Source of the DNA: BOKV01 sp041739465
GTDB taxonomy: Bacteria; Pseudomonadota; Alphaproteobacteria; Rhizobiales; Rhizobiaceae
DNA: 64,000 bases
NCBI GenBank assembly: GCA_041739465.1
Contig: JBGSNX010000023.1
Span: forward strand, 1-64,000
Direction of reading: 5' to 3'
Shown one piece after another: positions 15,997 through 25,492 of this stretch (within the stretch, counting starts at the first letter, position 1; each line of letters begins with the position of its first letter). A model generated the notes under the pieces. The model worked only from the letters and a program-made list of their open reading frames with translations, ran no database searches and was not told where the DNA came from. The translations under genes were made by a program, and so were the position numbers.

Positions 15997-16488
15997 TCAG
16001 GTGGCTGCTTCGACGTCTTCATCGCTCATCGCCGCAGGCAAAACCACCACTGGAATGGGGAATGCCACGCCGCGGCCGGCCACCGAAGCAACAAGGGGAC
16101 CTGGTCCGTCCTTCGAATCGCTTGCCGCCAGCACCAGCTGGGCGATGTCCTTGTCTTCCTCGATCAAGGCCAGAATCTCGTCGCGCGTAACCCCCTCGCG
16201 GATATGGGTTTCCGGGTCGACATTGGCAGTTTCGCGGGCATATCGGGAAAATTTGTCGAGCGCCGATTGTGCCTCGTCGCGAGCTTCAGCCCGCATGATT
16301 TCCTCAACACCGATCCAGTGCTGAAAATCACCCGGTGCACAAACATAGACCAGCACCAGTGCGCCATGGGTCTTCTTCGCGCGCCGCCCGGCATAAAGCA
16401 CAGCCTTGCCGCATTCGGGCGAGCTGTCGATAACTGCCAGAAATTTACGCTTGTGGCCTTCTTCGTTGATCTGCCGCCGACTTACCAT
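15997..16488 (-). CDS. Universal stress protein (UspA domain)
   Basis: A single UspA domain of 163 residues with the Rossmann-like fold: KFLAVIDSSPECGKAVLYAG at the N-terminus and LVLAASDSKDGPG, then ASVAGRGVAFPIPVVVLP, towards the C-terminus. The ATP-binding Gly-x2-Gly-x9-Gly-S/T pattern of the MJ0577 subgroup is not clearly present, so nucleotide binding is doubtful. The last residues are acidic. It lies between trpS and the Nfu gene on the same strand. Confidence 0.85.
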   Translation of the reverse strand: MVSRRQINEEGHKRKFLAVIDSSPECGKAVLYAGRRAKKTHGALVLVYVCAPGDFQHWIGVEEIMRAEARDEAQSALDKFSRYARETANVDPETHIREGVTRDEILALIEEDKDIAQLVLAASDSKDGPGPLVASVAGRGVAFPIPVVVLPAAMSDEDVEAAT

Positions 16489-16539
16489 ATCATTCGCCCC
16501 ATTGCTGGCAGGCTGGGAAAGCCCGCCGTCAAACTCACA

Positions 16540-17574
16540 TTATGACAGCAAACCGATGATCTGGCGAACCTCGCGCATGGTGACTTCGGCAATCGCGCGC
16601 GCACGTGCCGAACCATCTGCCAAAATGGCATCGACATGGCCCGGATCGCCCATCAACTGGCGCATCTCCGCATTGATCGGGGCGAGCTTTTCCACCGCAA
16701 GATCAGTAAGCGCCGGCTTGAACTCGGAAAACGGCTTGCCGGCAAACTGGTTCATCACCGCTTCCTTGGTGGTGTCGCAGAGCGCGGCATAGAGCCCGGC
16801 CAGATTGTCCGCTTCGGGCCGTGCCTTCAAGCCTTCTGCGGTCTCCGGCATCGGCTCTGCATCGGTCTTGGCCTTGCGGATCTTCTTGACGATGTCGTCC
16901 GGGCTGTCGGTGAGATTGATGCGCGACAGATCCGACGGGTCCGACTTGGACATTTTCTTCGAACCGTCACGAAGGCTCATCACGCGCGTGGCCGGCCCCT
17001 CGATTACCGGCTCGGTAAGCGGGAAATAGGCCTCGCCATGGCCGTTTGCAGCAATCTGCGCCGAAAAATCATTGTTGAATTTGGCGGCGATGTCGCGCGT
17101 GAGTTCCAGGTGCTGCTTTTGGTCATCGCCAACAGGCACATGCGTGGCACGGTAAAGGAGAATGTCGGCCGCCATCAGCGTTGGATAGGAAAACAGGCCG
17201 ACTGACGCATTCTCGCGGTCCTTGCCAGCCTTTTCCTTGAACTGCGTCATGCGGTTGAGCCAGCCCATACGGGCGACACAATTGAATACCCACGCCAGCT
17301 CCGCGTGGCCGCTGACCTGGCTCTGGTTGAAAACAATGTGCTTGGAGGGGTCAATGCCCGCTGCAATAAAGGCGGCGGTCACTTCGCGGGTGTTGCGCCG
17401 CAATTCGGCCGGATCCTGCCAGACCGTGATCGCATGCATGTCGACCACGCAATAGATGCACTCATGCGTCTGCTGCAGCGCGACAAATTTGCGGATCGCA
17501 CCAAGGTAGTTTCCCAGATGCAGGTTTCCGGTTGGCTGAACGCCTGAAAAGGCACGGTTTGTCGGCTGGCTCAT
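16540..17574 (-). CDS. trpS: Tryptophanyl-tRNA synthetase
   Basis: Class I aminoacyl-tRNA synthetase charging tRNA-Trp. The HIGH-like motif PTGNLHLGNYLGAIRKF lies near residues 14-30 and the KMSKS loop in GSKKMSKSDPSDLSRINL near 210. The 344-residue length is normal for bacteria. VVDMHAITVWQDP and VPVGDDQKQHLELTRDIA are further family signatures. It follows murJ after 72 bases on the same strand. Confidence 0.97.
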   Translation of the reverse strand: MSQPTNRAFSGVQPTGNLHLGNYLGAIRKFVALQQTHECIYCVVDMHAITVWQDPAELRRNTREVTAAFIAAGIDPSKHIVFNQSQVSGHAELAWVFNCVARMGWLNRMTQFKEKAGKDRENASVGLFSYPTLMAADILLYRATHVPVGDDQKQHLELTRDIAAKFNNDFSAQIAANGHGEAYFPLTEPVIEGPATRVMSLRDGSKKMSKSDPSDLSRINLTDSPDDIVKKIRKAKTDAEPMPETAEGLKARPEADNLAGLYAALCDTTKEAVMNQFAGKPFSEFKPALTDLAVEKLAPINAEMRQLMGDPGHVDAILADGSARARAIAEVTMREVRQIIGLLS

Positions 17575-17646
17575 GTTGTTTGCCTGTCGTTGGCGTCAGG
17601 TTTTGGCGCGCGGGTTATGGATTAGCGGGCTGGCAAGCGCAAGGCC

Positions 17647-19218
17647 TCAACTGCGCCGTTTGCGCCGCACGAGAGCCACAAGCTGTGTACGGTCAAGTCC
17701 TCCGATGGCCAGGGCCAGACCGAAGTACACCACCATTGATCCGGCAATGGCAGCGACCACAAGCACGATTCGCAGCAACACACTTTCATCGAGCATGGCC
17801 TGGCCAAATGACGCCCGGCACCACCACAGGAAAATGCCGGTGACAGTGGTGGCCACGCCAATGGAGGCAATCCTGCGCATGGTTTCCATCGATGGCCGAA
17901 ACAAATCGCGGCGCCACAGTACGAATGCCAGAACGGCCACATTGACCCAGCCGGCAATGCTCGTGGCAATGGCGATACCGGCCGGGCCATATTTCGGAAA
18001 AAGGATCAGGCTGGCAACTATGTTTGTCAGTGCATTTGCGCCAGCGCCCCACATCGGGGTTCGCATGTCTTCGCGCGCATAAAATCCGGGCCGGAACACC
18101 GCAATCAGGGTGAATGCAGGGAGGCCGAAGGCAAATCCGGTCAACACTCCCGCAGAAACAAGGGTTGTCTCGCGCAGGAAGGCTCCGCGCTCATAGATGA
18201 GGGCGAGCAGCGCCTCCGGCAACATGATGAACCCCACCATTGCCGGCAATACCAGCGCCAGACCGAATTCGAGGCTGCGGTTCTGCAATTTTGCTGCTTC
18301 GTCCAGATCGCCCGCCTTGAGGCTCCGGGCCAGTTCGGCCAGAAGCACAACCGATATGGCATTTGTGATGATGCCAAGTGGCAGCTGGAACAGCCGGTCG
18401 GCATAGTTGATGATGGCAATCGCCCCGTCCTGCGATGAGGCGATGTTCTGGCCAACCAGCAGATTGATCTGCGTGATGCCGCCGGTAATGGCTGCAGGCA
18501 GTGCCAGCCACAGCATGCGCCGTACCATCGGCGTCATTTTCGGCCAGCGCAGGGTCAGCGAGAACCCGATCCTTCTTACCCCGACAAACAGAAACAGCAA
18601 TTGCGCCACCCCTGAAATTACCACCGACCAAGAAAGCAGTGTGCCGGTTGTTTCCTGTGAAACGGAGTTGAAGCTGCCAAAAAGCAGCGCCACAATCATC
18701 GAAACATTCAGCAGGACCGGCGCGAAGGCAGCCAGGAAATAGTGGCGATACGCATTGAGAATTCCTGACAGCATGGCAACAATCGACATGGCCGCCAGAT
18801 AAGGGAACATGATCCGGGTCATTTGCGTTGTCAGGGCGAACTTGCTGGAAGCCGGATCGAACCTTGAGGCAATGACATTTTCCACCAGAAATGGCGTGAA
18901 AATCATTGCTACAGCACAAACCACAAGCAGGATGCACAGCAGGACCGAAAGCACTTCCTCACCAAAACGGCGCGCAGCTTCTTCTCCACCACCTTCAAGT
19001 TCACGGGCAAACAACGGCACGAAAGCCGAGTTGAACGCGCCCTCTGCAAACAGGCGGCGAAACAGGTTGGGAAAGCGGAACGCTGCATAGAAGGCATCGG
19101 CCACCGGACCGGCCCCCAGAACAGCAGCAATCATCGCCTCGCGGAAAAACCCGAGAAACCGGCTTGCCGCCGTTGCCCCGCCCACGGCAGAAAACTTTGC
19201 GATCAGACCGCTGGCCAT
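17647..19218 (-). CDS. murJ: Lipid II flippase MurJ
   Basis: MurJ exports lipid II across the inner membrane for peptidoglycan synthesis. About 14 hydrophobic segments span 523 residues. The N-terminus FSAVGGATAASRFLGFFREA, the FRFPNLFRRLFAEGAFNSAFVP region (FRFPNLFRRLFAEG) and GLPAFTLIAVFRPGFYARED are MVF-family signatures. The start at 19218 (MASGLIAKFS) is 11 bases after the glnD stop, and the product ends in a basic tail. The glnD-murJ-trpS order is conserved in this group. Confidence 0.95.
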   Translation of the reverse strand: MASGLIAKFSAVGGATAASRFLGFFREAMIAAVLGAGPVADAFYAAFRFPNLFRRLFAEGAFNSAFVPLFARELEGGGEEAARRFGEEVLSVLLCILLVVCAVAMIFTPFLVENVIASRFDPASSKFALTTQMTRIMFPYLAAMSIVAMLSGILNAYRHYFLAAFAPVLLNVSMIVALLFGSFNSVSQETTGTLLSWSVVISGVAQLLFLFVGVRRIGFSLTLRWPKMTPMVRRMLWLALPAAITGGITQINLLVGQNIASSQDGAIAIINYADRLFQLPLGIITNAISVVLLAELARSLKAGDLDEAAKLQNRSLEFGLALVLPAMVGFIMLPEALLALIYERGAFLRETTLVSAGVLTGFAFGLPAFTLIAVFRPGFYAREDMRTPMWGAGANALTNIVASLILFPKYGPAGIAIATSIAGWVNVAVLAFVLWRRDLFRPSMETMRRIASIGVATTVTGIFLWWCRASFGQAMLDESVLLRIVLVVAAIAGSMVVYFGLALAIGGLDRTQLVALVRRKRRS

Positions 19219-19228
19219 TAAAATTGCC

Positions 19229-22033
19229 TCATGCGTTCTTGCGCGTTTCCGCCCTGGCCGGGTCGGCATTTGCAAGGATTGATGGATCAAGAATTGGGAT
19301 CAAGGCATCCTCAATCCTTTTTTGGCGGTTGGAGGCCGTAATCTTGTGCCCGACTAGGTCACGCACATAGAACACGTCAATGACCTTCTCTCCAAAAGTG
19401 GCGATGTGCGCCGACGCGATGTTCAAATTGAGATCACCGAGCGCCCGTGTCAGCTCCGATAGCAGTCCGGGCCGGTCAAGCCCTTCCACTTCGATGACCG
19501 TGAACTCGTCCGACAAGTCATTGTCGATGGAGACATCGGGCTTTATCGAAAACGCCTTGCTGGTTCTTCTCTGTTTGGCGCGGATTGCTATCATCTCGGG
19601 AAGCTTTGCCTGTCCTGCCAGAACTTCCTCGATGGTCTGGCCAATTCTTCGCGCACGGCGGATCTCGTCCTCTTCCGTGTCGAACTCGCGGTTGATGTAG
19701 ATTGTGTCCAGCGCACGCCCGTCAGTGGTGGTGTGAATCTTTGCATCGGCAATGTTGGCCCCGGCCGCCGCGCATGCACCGGTGATGATCGAAAGCAGCC
19801 TTGGATGGTCAGGCGCCAGAACCGTGATTTCGGTGATCGCTTCGAAACTCAGGGTACGGACCTGTGTTGCGAAAGTCTGGTTCTGCCGGTCCGCCTCCCG
19901 CACGAAGCGCATGTTGCGTACCTGCGTTTCGAAGTCGGTGGCCATGAAATAGGCCGGGTAGGGCAGGTCGCTGTATCTTTTGCGCTCTTCCTGCGTCCAA
20001 TCCGGAAACGCCTCGAAGAGCGCCTGGCGCGCCTGCTCGATCCGGTGCTTGCGCTCCATGGATGTGAAGCCACCAGTCAGCATTGGTTCTGTTTCGTAGT
20101 ACAGGGTTCGTAGCAGCTGGCCTTTCCAGCCGTTCCACACGCCGGGGCCTACGGCGCGTATGTCGCAGATCGTCAGGATCAGCAGGTAACGCATCCGCTC
20201 CAGCGTCTGCATGGTATCAGCAAAATCCATGATGGTGCGCCGATCGGAAATGTCGCGCGACTGTGCCACCATGCTCATCGTCAGGTGCTCCTGCACCAGC
20301 CAGGCTACAAACTCGGTTTGCGCCTCGCTCATTCCAAGGCGTGGACACAAGTGCCTTGCGATGCGCGCGCCAGCCACGGAGTGGTCTTCCTTGCCACCCT
20401 TGGCAATGTCGTGGATCAGCAAGGCAACATACATGACCTGCCGATCACGGATTGCCGGCATGATCGATTGTGCTAGCGGATGCTCGCCGGCTAGCTTCCC
20501 GTTCTCAAGCCAGTGGAACATGCCAACCGCCCGGATCAGGTGCTCGTCCACCGTATAGTGGTGGTACATGTTGAACTGCATCAGCGCCACGACTTTGCCG
20601 AAGGCCGGGATGAACCGCCCGAGCAATCCGGATTCGTTCATCCGCCGCAGCAGGTTTTCCGGTCCGTTGCGGGTGCTCAAAATGTCGAGGAACAGCCGGT
20701 TCGCCTCGTCGCTGTTGCGCAAGTCGCGGTCAACAAGTTGCAGCGAGTTTGACAGCAGATGCAGCGCGTCTGGGTGAAAATCCAGATCATTATCATCGGC
20801 CAGCTTGAAAAGCCGGATCATGTTTACCGGATTGCGTTGAAATGCCTTGGCATCGGCGACATTGATGCGGCCATTGTCGTTGATGAAGTCGAGTGTTCCG
20901 GGAATCTTGCGAACCCGGTGGCGTATGGACCGGATGAGACCGGTAATGCCCTGAACCGACTTGGCGTCCTGTTCTTCCAGAGCCGCACAAACGATCAGCG
21001 TCAGATCGCCGGTTTCCCTTGCCATCAGGAAGTAGTGCTTCATGAAGCGTTCGACATCTAGCAGGCTGCCATGGCTGGCGTAACGAAGCTTGCCGGCCAG
21101 TTCGCGCTGCAGGTCGAATGACAACCGCTCTTCTGCTTTGCCGGTAAAAAAATGCATGTGGCAGCGGACAGTCCAAAGAAACTCTTCGGCCCGCCGGAAC
21201 CGCCGATATTCGTTGCGGGTGAAAAGCCCCGCTTCCACAAGGCGCGACGGCTCGTCCACCTGGTAAAAATACTTGCCGATCCAGTAGAGCGTGTGCAGGT
21301 CGCGCAAACCGCCCTTGCCATCCTTGACATTGGGTTCGACCAAATAGCGTGAATTTCCGGTGCGCTTGTGACGCTCGTCGCGTTCGGCAAGTTTTGCGGC
21401 AATGAATTCCGTCGCAGTGCCGGTCATCACCTCGCGGCGAAACCGCTTGACCAGATCATCGAAAAGTTCGTGCGCGCCAAGCAGGAACCGCGCTTCAAGG
21501 ATCGAAGTGCGAATGGTCATGTCAGCTTTCGCCTGCCGCAGCGATTCATCAACCGTGCGGGTCGCATGGCCAACCTTGAAGCCCATGTCCCAAAGCATGT
21601 AGAGCACAAATTCGACGACTGCCTCGCCCCATGCCGTCTGCTTGTACGGGAGTACGAACAGCAGATCGATGTCACTGCCGGGCGCCAGCATACCACGCCC
21701 GTACCCGCCAACTGCAAGAACGGCCATCCGCTCGCCCATCGAAGGATTGGTCACCGTGTAGAAATTGGTGACAGCAAATTCATGGATAAGGCGGATGATG
21801 TCATCCTGCAGGCGGGATAGCCGTTCGGCACACCGTCCACCCCGACCCTCAATGGCCAGCAACTCGCGCGCCCGATCACGGCCTTTTGCGTAATATGCCT
21901 TGAGCAGGCCAAGGGCTGCAGCGCGCAACTGGGTCTGTGATCGGCCGGGCTCGCCATTGGCCAGTGCAAACAGTTCGTTGCGCGCTGCTTCAATGTCGAT
22001 CAGTTCGTTTGCATAAGGATGGTCTTGCGCCAT
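19229..22033 (-). CDS. glnD: Bifunctional PII uridylyltransferase/uridylyl-removing enzyme
   Basis: GlnD senses glutamine and modifies PII proteins, controlling nitrogen assimilation. Domains in order are the nucleotidyltransferase (about 80-220, LAVGGYGRGMLAPGSDIDLL), a linker domain, the HD hydrolase (about 500-620, with LLIHDIAKGGKEDHSVAGA), and two C-terminal ACT domains (about 735-810 and 845-920, ITVLAPDHPRLLSIITG and IEVEGLDRPGLLSELTRAL). At 934 residues it has the length typical of Hyphomicrobiales. It is followed by murJ. Confidence 0.97.
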   Translation of the reverse strand: MAQDHPYANELIDIEAARNELFALANGEPGRSQTQLRAAALGLLKAYYAKGRDRARELLAIEGRGGRCAERLSRLQDDIIRLIHEFAVTNFYTVTNPSMGERMAVLAVGGYGRGMLAPGSDIDLLFVLPYKQTAWGEAVVEFVLYMLWDMGFKVGHATRTVDESLRQAKADMTIRTSILEARFLLGAHELFDDLVKRFRREVMTGTATEFIAAKLAERDERHKRTGNSRYLVEPNVKDGKGGLRDLHTLYWIGKYFYQVDEPSRLVEAGLFTRNEYRRFRRAEEFLWTVRCHMHFFTGKAEERLSFDLQRELAGKLRYASHGSLLDVERFMKHYFLMARETGDLTLIVCAALEEQDAKSVQGITGLIRSIRHRVRKIPGTLDFINDNGRINVADAKAFQRNPVNMIRLFKLADDNDLDFHPDALHLLSNSLQLVDRDLRNSDEANRLFLDILSTRNGPENLLRRMNESGLLGRFIPAFGKVVALMQFNMYHHYTVDEHLIRAVGMFHWLENGKLAGEHPLAQSIMPAIRDRQVMYVALLIHDIAKGGKEDHSVAGARIARHLCPRLGMSEAQTEFVAWLVQEHLTMSMVAQSRDISDRRTIMDFADTMQTLERMRYLLILTICDIRAVGPGVWNGWKGQLLRTLYYETEPMLTGGFTSMERKHRIEQARQALFEAFPDWTQEERKRYSDLPYPAYFMATDFETQVRNMRFVREADRQNQTFATQVRTLSFEAITEITVLAPDHPRLLSIITGACAAAGANIADAKIHTTTDGRALDTIYINREFDTEEDEIRRARRIGQTIEEVLAGQAKLPEMIAIRAKQRRTSKAFSIKPDVSIDNDLSDEFTVIEVEGLDRPGLLSELTRALGDLNLNIASAHIATFGEKVIDVFYVRDLVGHKITASNRQKRIEDALIPILDPSILANADPARAETRKNA

Positions 22034-22080
22034 GCGCAGCGAATTTCCCAGCTTCGGCGCAACGCCGATTTCACACGCGT

Positions 22081-22803
22081 CTATCCCTTGCGGGGCGGTT
22101 CTTGCAAGTGCCCGTCAGAGACAGGCTCGCCCTTTCGGCCCTTTGCGGCTTCCTCGACTGGCCTGCCAAAGCGGTGGCGATAGCCTGGCATCTGCAGGTC
22201 AAAGGCCAGTGCAGCACCGCGAATGGCCAAAGCAATGCTGGCAGAAATTGCAATCGCGGCCAGTGTGGGAACTGCCAGCAGGGCTAGCGCCACGAAGGCT
22301 GACGAGCCAGCGAGCGCTGCTGTCACATAGATTTCCCGGCGCAAAAGCACAGAAGGCTCGCCGCTGACGACATCACGCAGGATGCCGCCAAACGTTGCGG
22401 TCATCATGCCGGTAACGATTGCAGCCAGCGGCGGCGCGCCTGCGGCAAGGCCCAATGCGGCACCCATCACGCAATAGGCGGCAAGTCCCACCGCATCCAG
22501 CCACAACAGCAGGCGATAGCGGTATTCGACATAAGGCGCGGCAAGATAGACCAGCGCCGCCGTTGCCGCGCAAACTGCCAGATAGAGGTTGTTCTTGACC
22601 CAGAAAACCGGCGTTTGACCCAAGATGAGATCGCGCAAGGTTCCCCCGCCAATGCCCGTGAGGCTGGCCAGAAACAGGAAGCCGATGATATCCAGTTGCT
22701 TGCGTGAAGCTGCGAGAGCGCCGGTCGCGGCGAATACCGCCACTCCGGCATAGTCAAGAAATTGCAGGATCTGGAGCGTTTCCCCAGGGCCCGCAATGCT
22801 CAT
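22081..22803 (-). CDS. TRIC-type (UPF0126) membrane channel protein
   Basis: A 240-residue inner-membrane protein with about seven hydrophobic segments and two homologous halves, each opening with a Gly-rich helix: FDYAGVAVFAATGALAASRK-type in the first (FAATGALAASRK) and WLDAVGLAAYCVMGAALGLA in the second. LTGIGGGTLRDLILGQTPVF and FGGILRDVVSGEPSVLLRRE are family signatures; relatives form trimeric cation channels. After the last helix there is a hydrophilic, mostly basic tail of about 35 residues. The start overlaps grpE by 4 bases, so the two are translationally coupled. Confidence 0.85.
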   Translation of the reverse strand: MSIAGPGETLQILQFLDYAGVAVFAATGALAASRKQLDIIGFLFLASLTGIGGGTLRDLILGQTPVFWVKNNLYLAVCAATAALVYLAAPYVEYRYRLLLWLDAVGLAAYCVMGAALGLAAGAPPLAAIVTGMMTATFGGILRDVVSGEPSVLLRREIYVTAALAGSSAFVALALLAVPTLAAIAISASIALAIRGAALAFDLQMPGYRHRFGRPVEEAAKGRKGEPVSDGHLQEPPRKG

Positions 22804-23465
22804 GACTGCTGTTCGCCGGCCGTTTCTGCTGCCGCTACGCGTGCCAGTTTCGGGCCTCCGCGCGATACGCCAACCACTGCCGGGCGCAACATCCGTTCGC
22901 CGATCACGAAGCCATCCTGAACAACCTCAAGAACGGTGTTGTTGGGAACATCGGGATTCTGGATTTCGAACATCGCCTGATGGTAATTGGCATCAAACCG
23001 CTCGCCCTTTGGCGAAACCTTGCGCACGCCTGATTTTTCCAGCGCCTGCAACATGCTGCGTTCGGTAAGTTCAACGCCGTCAATCAGCGCCTTGAAGCCT
23101 GCATCCCCGGCGTCACGTGCCTCGTGCGGAATGGCATCCAGCGCCCGGCGCAGATTGTCCGATACCGCCAGCATCTCGACTGCGAACTTCGAAATCGAGT
23201 ATTCGCGGGCATCCGCCACATCGCGTGCGGTGCGCTTGCGCAGGTTTTCCATCTCGGCCGCCATGCGGACAAGCCGGTCTTTCAATTCTGATTTTTCAAC
23301 TTCCGCTCTTTCGAGTTCGGCATTGAGAAACTCAAGCGGATTGGAAAATCCCGCCTGCGCAGCCGCTTCTGCTGCTGCAAGGTCTGCTTCTTCACCTGTC
23401 AGGGGCGCTTGCCCTTCGGCAAAAATGCCATCTTCTTCGAGATGTCCGGCTTTTCCCGCCATCAT
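22800..23465 (-). CDS. grpE: Nucleotide exchange factor GrpE
   Basis: GrpE releases ADP from DnaK. The 221-residue protein has an acidic N-terminal tail, a long coiled coil (about 60-130, including ELKDRLVRMAAEMENLRKRT), and a C-terminal beta domain with YHQAMFEIQNPDVPNNTVLE and GERMLRPAVVGVSRGG. I start at the first ATG of the MMAGKAG stretch; an ATG six codons upstream is possible. It is transcribed away from the NUDIX gene and into the TRIC-like gene. In many relatives hrcA is its direct neighbour; here a NUDIX gene intervenes. Confidence 0.93.
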   Translation of the reverse strand: MMAGKAGHLEEDGIFAEGQAPLTGEEADLAAAEAAAQAGFSNPLEFLNAELERAEVEKSELKDRLVRMAAEMENLRKRTARDVADAREYSISKFAVEMLAVSDNLRRALDAIPHEARDAGDAGFKALIDGVELTERSMLQALEKSGVRKVSPKGERFDANYHQAMFEIQNPDVPNNTVLEVVQDGFVIGERMLRPAVVGVSRGGPKLARVAAAETAGEQQS

Positions 23466-23501
23466 CGTCACCCGTTCTTTCAATTGCTTTGGTTGCCTGC
23501 G

Positions 23502-23530
23502 ATATCAGTGCTTCACTGGAAAAAATCAAG
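23502..23530 (-). promoter_or_regulatory. Putative grpE promoter
   Basis: CTTGAT and TGATAT on the leftward strand are 17 bases apart, about 40 bases upstream of the grpE start. The CTTG element also fits the alphaproteobacterial heat-shock sigma-factor -35 (CTTGAA-like), but the downstream half does not show the CCCCAT-type element, so I call it a sigma-70-type promoter. Confidence 0.45.
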
Positions 23531-23630
23531 CCTTAAACGCTTGCAAACAGACAACCGCCCAGCCAATGCCATTCCAACAACCTGCCAAAAACACGATCAC
23601 GGCCTGCGGGCCGCCCGTCCGGAGCATGTA

Positions 23631-24197
23631 ATGACCGCCAAAATCCTTGCCAACGAAATCCTCTCGCAAAGATACCATGTTCTGAGGGAAATCCGGTATT
23701 CACGCGCCGATCTGAAGGGTGCGGAGCAGACGGTTTCGCGCGAAGTCTTCGAGCGCGGCGAGGCGTCGGCAATCTTGATCTGGCACTGCGAGCGGGACGC
23801 ATTCGTGATGGTTCGCCAGTTCCGCCTGCCGGTGTACCTGCTTGGCGATCCGGAAATGATGCTGGAAGTTGCGGCTGGCGGGATCGACGCAAACGAATCA
23901 CCGCTGGACGCGGCCCTGCGCGAATGCCGCGAGGAAACCGGCTACGATCCGCAAGACGCAGTGGCGGTTTGCACCATTCACCCAAGCCCGGCGGCAGTGC
24001 GCGAACGGCTTTTTCTTTTCTTCGCGCAGGTGGACGAAAGTCACCGAACCGGCGAGGGCGGCGGGCTCGAGGAAGAAGCCGAGGACGTTGAAGTCGTGGA
24101 ATTGCCGGTCAGCGAATCAAGAAGAATGCTCGATGCCGGTGAAATCACCGATGCCAAGACCTTGGTTCTGCTTCACTGGTTCTTTGCACGGCGCTGA
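23631..24197 (+). CDS. NUDIX hydrolase (NudK/ADP-sugar pyrophosphatase type)
   Basis: A 188-residue NUDIX enzyme. The Nudix box is AGGIDANESPLDAALRECREETGYDP (seen as LDAALRECREETGYDP, residues about 88-105), preceded by REVFERGEASAILIWHCERD and VRQFRLPVYLL. That arrangement matches GDP-mannose/ADP-ribose pyrophosphatases (NudK/NudF subgroup). The start at 23631 has GGAG seven bases upstream; the frame is open further upstream but overlaps grpE. It converges with hrcA with 2 bases between the stops. Confidence 0.88.
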   Translation: MTAKILANEILSQRYHVLREIRYSRADLKGAEQTVSREVFERGEASAILIWHCERDAFVMVRQFRLPVYLLGDPEMMLEVAAGGIDANESPLDAALRECREETGYDPQDAVAVCTIHPSPAAVRERLFLFFAQVDESHRTGEGGGLEEEAEDVEVVELPVSESRRMLDAGEITDAKTLVLLHWFFARR

Positions 24198-24199
24198 TT

Positions 24200-25285
24200 T
24201 CAGCCAAGCATGCGGGTCACGACCTGCGCCGTGAAATCCACCATCGGCACGATGCGGGCGTAGTTCATCCGGGTTGGACCTATGATGCCCAATGCCCCGA
24301 TCACCCGCTGGTCCTTGTCGCGGTAAGGCGCAACGACAACCGATGAACCGGAAAGCGAGAACAGCCGGTTTTCCGATCCGATGAAAATGCGCACGCCCTC
24401 GCCGTCTTCGGTCAGTTCCAACAGTTTCATGAGGTGTTCTTTCGATTCAAGATCGTCGAACAACTGCCGAATGCGATCAATGTTTTCCGCTGCGTGCGGA
24501 TCGCCAAGCAGGTTCGCGTGGCCCGAGACGATCAGGCGTGCTGGCTCTTTTTCGGTGCTGCCGGCCCAGACCGCAATGCCTGCCGAGACCAGTTGGTTGG
24601 CGATGGTGTCAAGTTCACGCCGCGCCGCGTGGTGCAGGCGGTCAAGTTCAATGCGCGCCTCGGCAATGGTGCGACCGGCAATCTTCGCGTTGATATAGTT
24701 GGATGCCTCGATCAGGCTCGAAGCGGTGACACCGGGCTGCAACGAGATGACCCGGTTTTCCACCATCCCGTTTTCACCGACAATCACCACCAGCGCTTTC
24801 AAAGGCTCCAGCCGGATGAATTCGATGTGGCGCAAGCGAAGGTCGGCTTTTGCTGCCAATACCAGTCCGGCACTGCGCGAAAGGCCTGAAAGCAAATGGC
24901 TTGCCTCGGTCAGCACATTGTCCAGCGTGCGCCCCTCATAGGCCTCCTGCACCTTGGCTTCGATCGAGTTGCGGTCTGAAGAGCCCAGATCACCGATCTC
25001 CATGAAGCTGTCGACAAAGAAGCGCAGTCCTGCTTCCGTCGGCAGACGTCCCGCGCTGGTGTGCGGAGCATAGATGAGACCCAGATGCTCCAGGTCCTGC
25101 ATGACGTTGCGGATCGTTGCCGGTGACACGCCAATTGCCAGTTGGCGCGACAAGGTTCGCGAGCCCAGCGGGTCACCGGTTTCAAGATAGCTTTCGACAA
25201 TGGTGCGAAAAACTTCGCGCGAACGCTGGTCGAGATCTTCAAACGCGTTGCCCGCGATGAGAGGCCGCCGTCCCTGCGTGTTCAT
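24200..25285 (-). CDS. hrcA: Heat-inducible transcription repressor HrcA
   Basis: HrcA represses groESL-type genes by binding CIRCE elements and is controlled by GroEL. The N-terminal winged helix is clear (LDQRSREVFRTIVESYLETG, GSRTLSRQLAIGVSPATIRN), as are the following dimerisation region and the C-terminal GALGIIGPTRMNYARIVPMV. The 361-residue start (MNTQGRRPLI, 25285) is preferred; ATGs at 25345 and 25333 are possible. No CIRCE repeat is visible in this window, so its targets lie elsewhere. It is divergent from rph. Confidence 0.95.
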   Translation of the reverse strand: MNTQGRRPLIAGNAFEDLDQRSREVFRTIVESYLETGDPLGSRTLSRQLAIGVSPATIRNVMQDLEHLGLIYAPHTSAGRLPTEAGLRFFVDSFMEIGDLGSSDRNSIEAKVQEAYEGRTLDNVLTEASHLLSGLSRSAGLVLAAKADLRLRHIEFIRLEPLKALVVIVGENGMVENRVISLQPGVTASSLIEASNYINAKIAGRTIAEARIELDRLHHAARRELDTIANQLVSAGIAVWAGSTEKEPARLIVSGHANLLGDPHAAENIDRIRQLFDDLESKEHLMKLLELTEDGEGVRIFIGSENRLFSLSGSSVVVAPYRDKDQRVIGALGIIGPTRMNYARIVPMVDFTAQVVTRMLG

Positions 25286-25492
25286 GAAATGCCGTTCCTG
25301 TTCGATCTGCCGCTTGCTTGCGTTGATACTCATATGGGATTGCAACGCCTTCGCACAATGTCCGCACTTGACGGGTCCTGTTTGGCCTGTCCCGTTTGGT
25401 CATCCTGCACAGCGCAATTAGGCTTTGCGCAGGCCGGGGCGTCAAGCTAGAACACCGCCAACCAAATCAAGCCAATCAGGCAGGAGATCATC

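Noticed and set aside
25286..25492. CIRCE operator near hrcA
   Set aside because: No TTAGCACTC-N9-GAGTGCTAA-like repeat is present in the hrcA-rph gap or before grpE.
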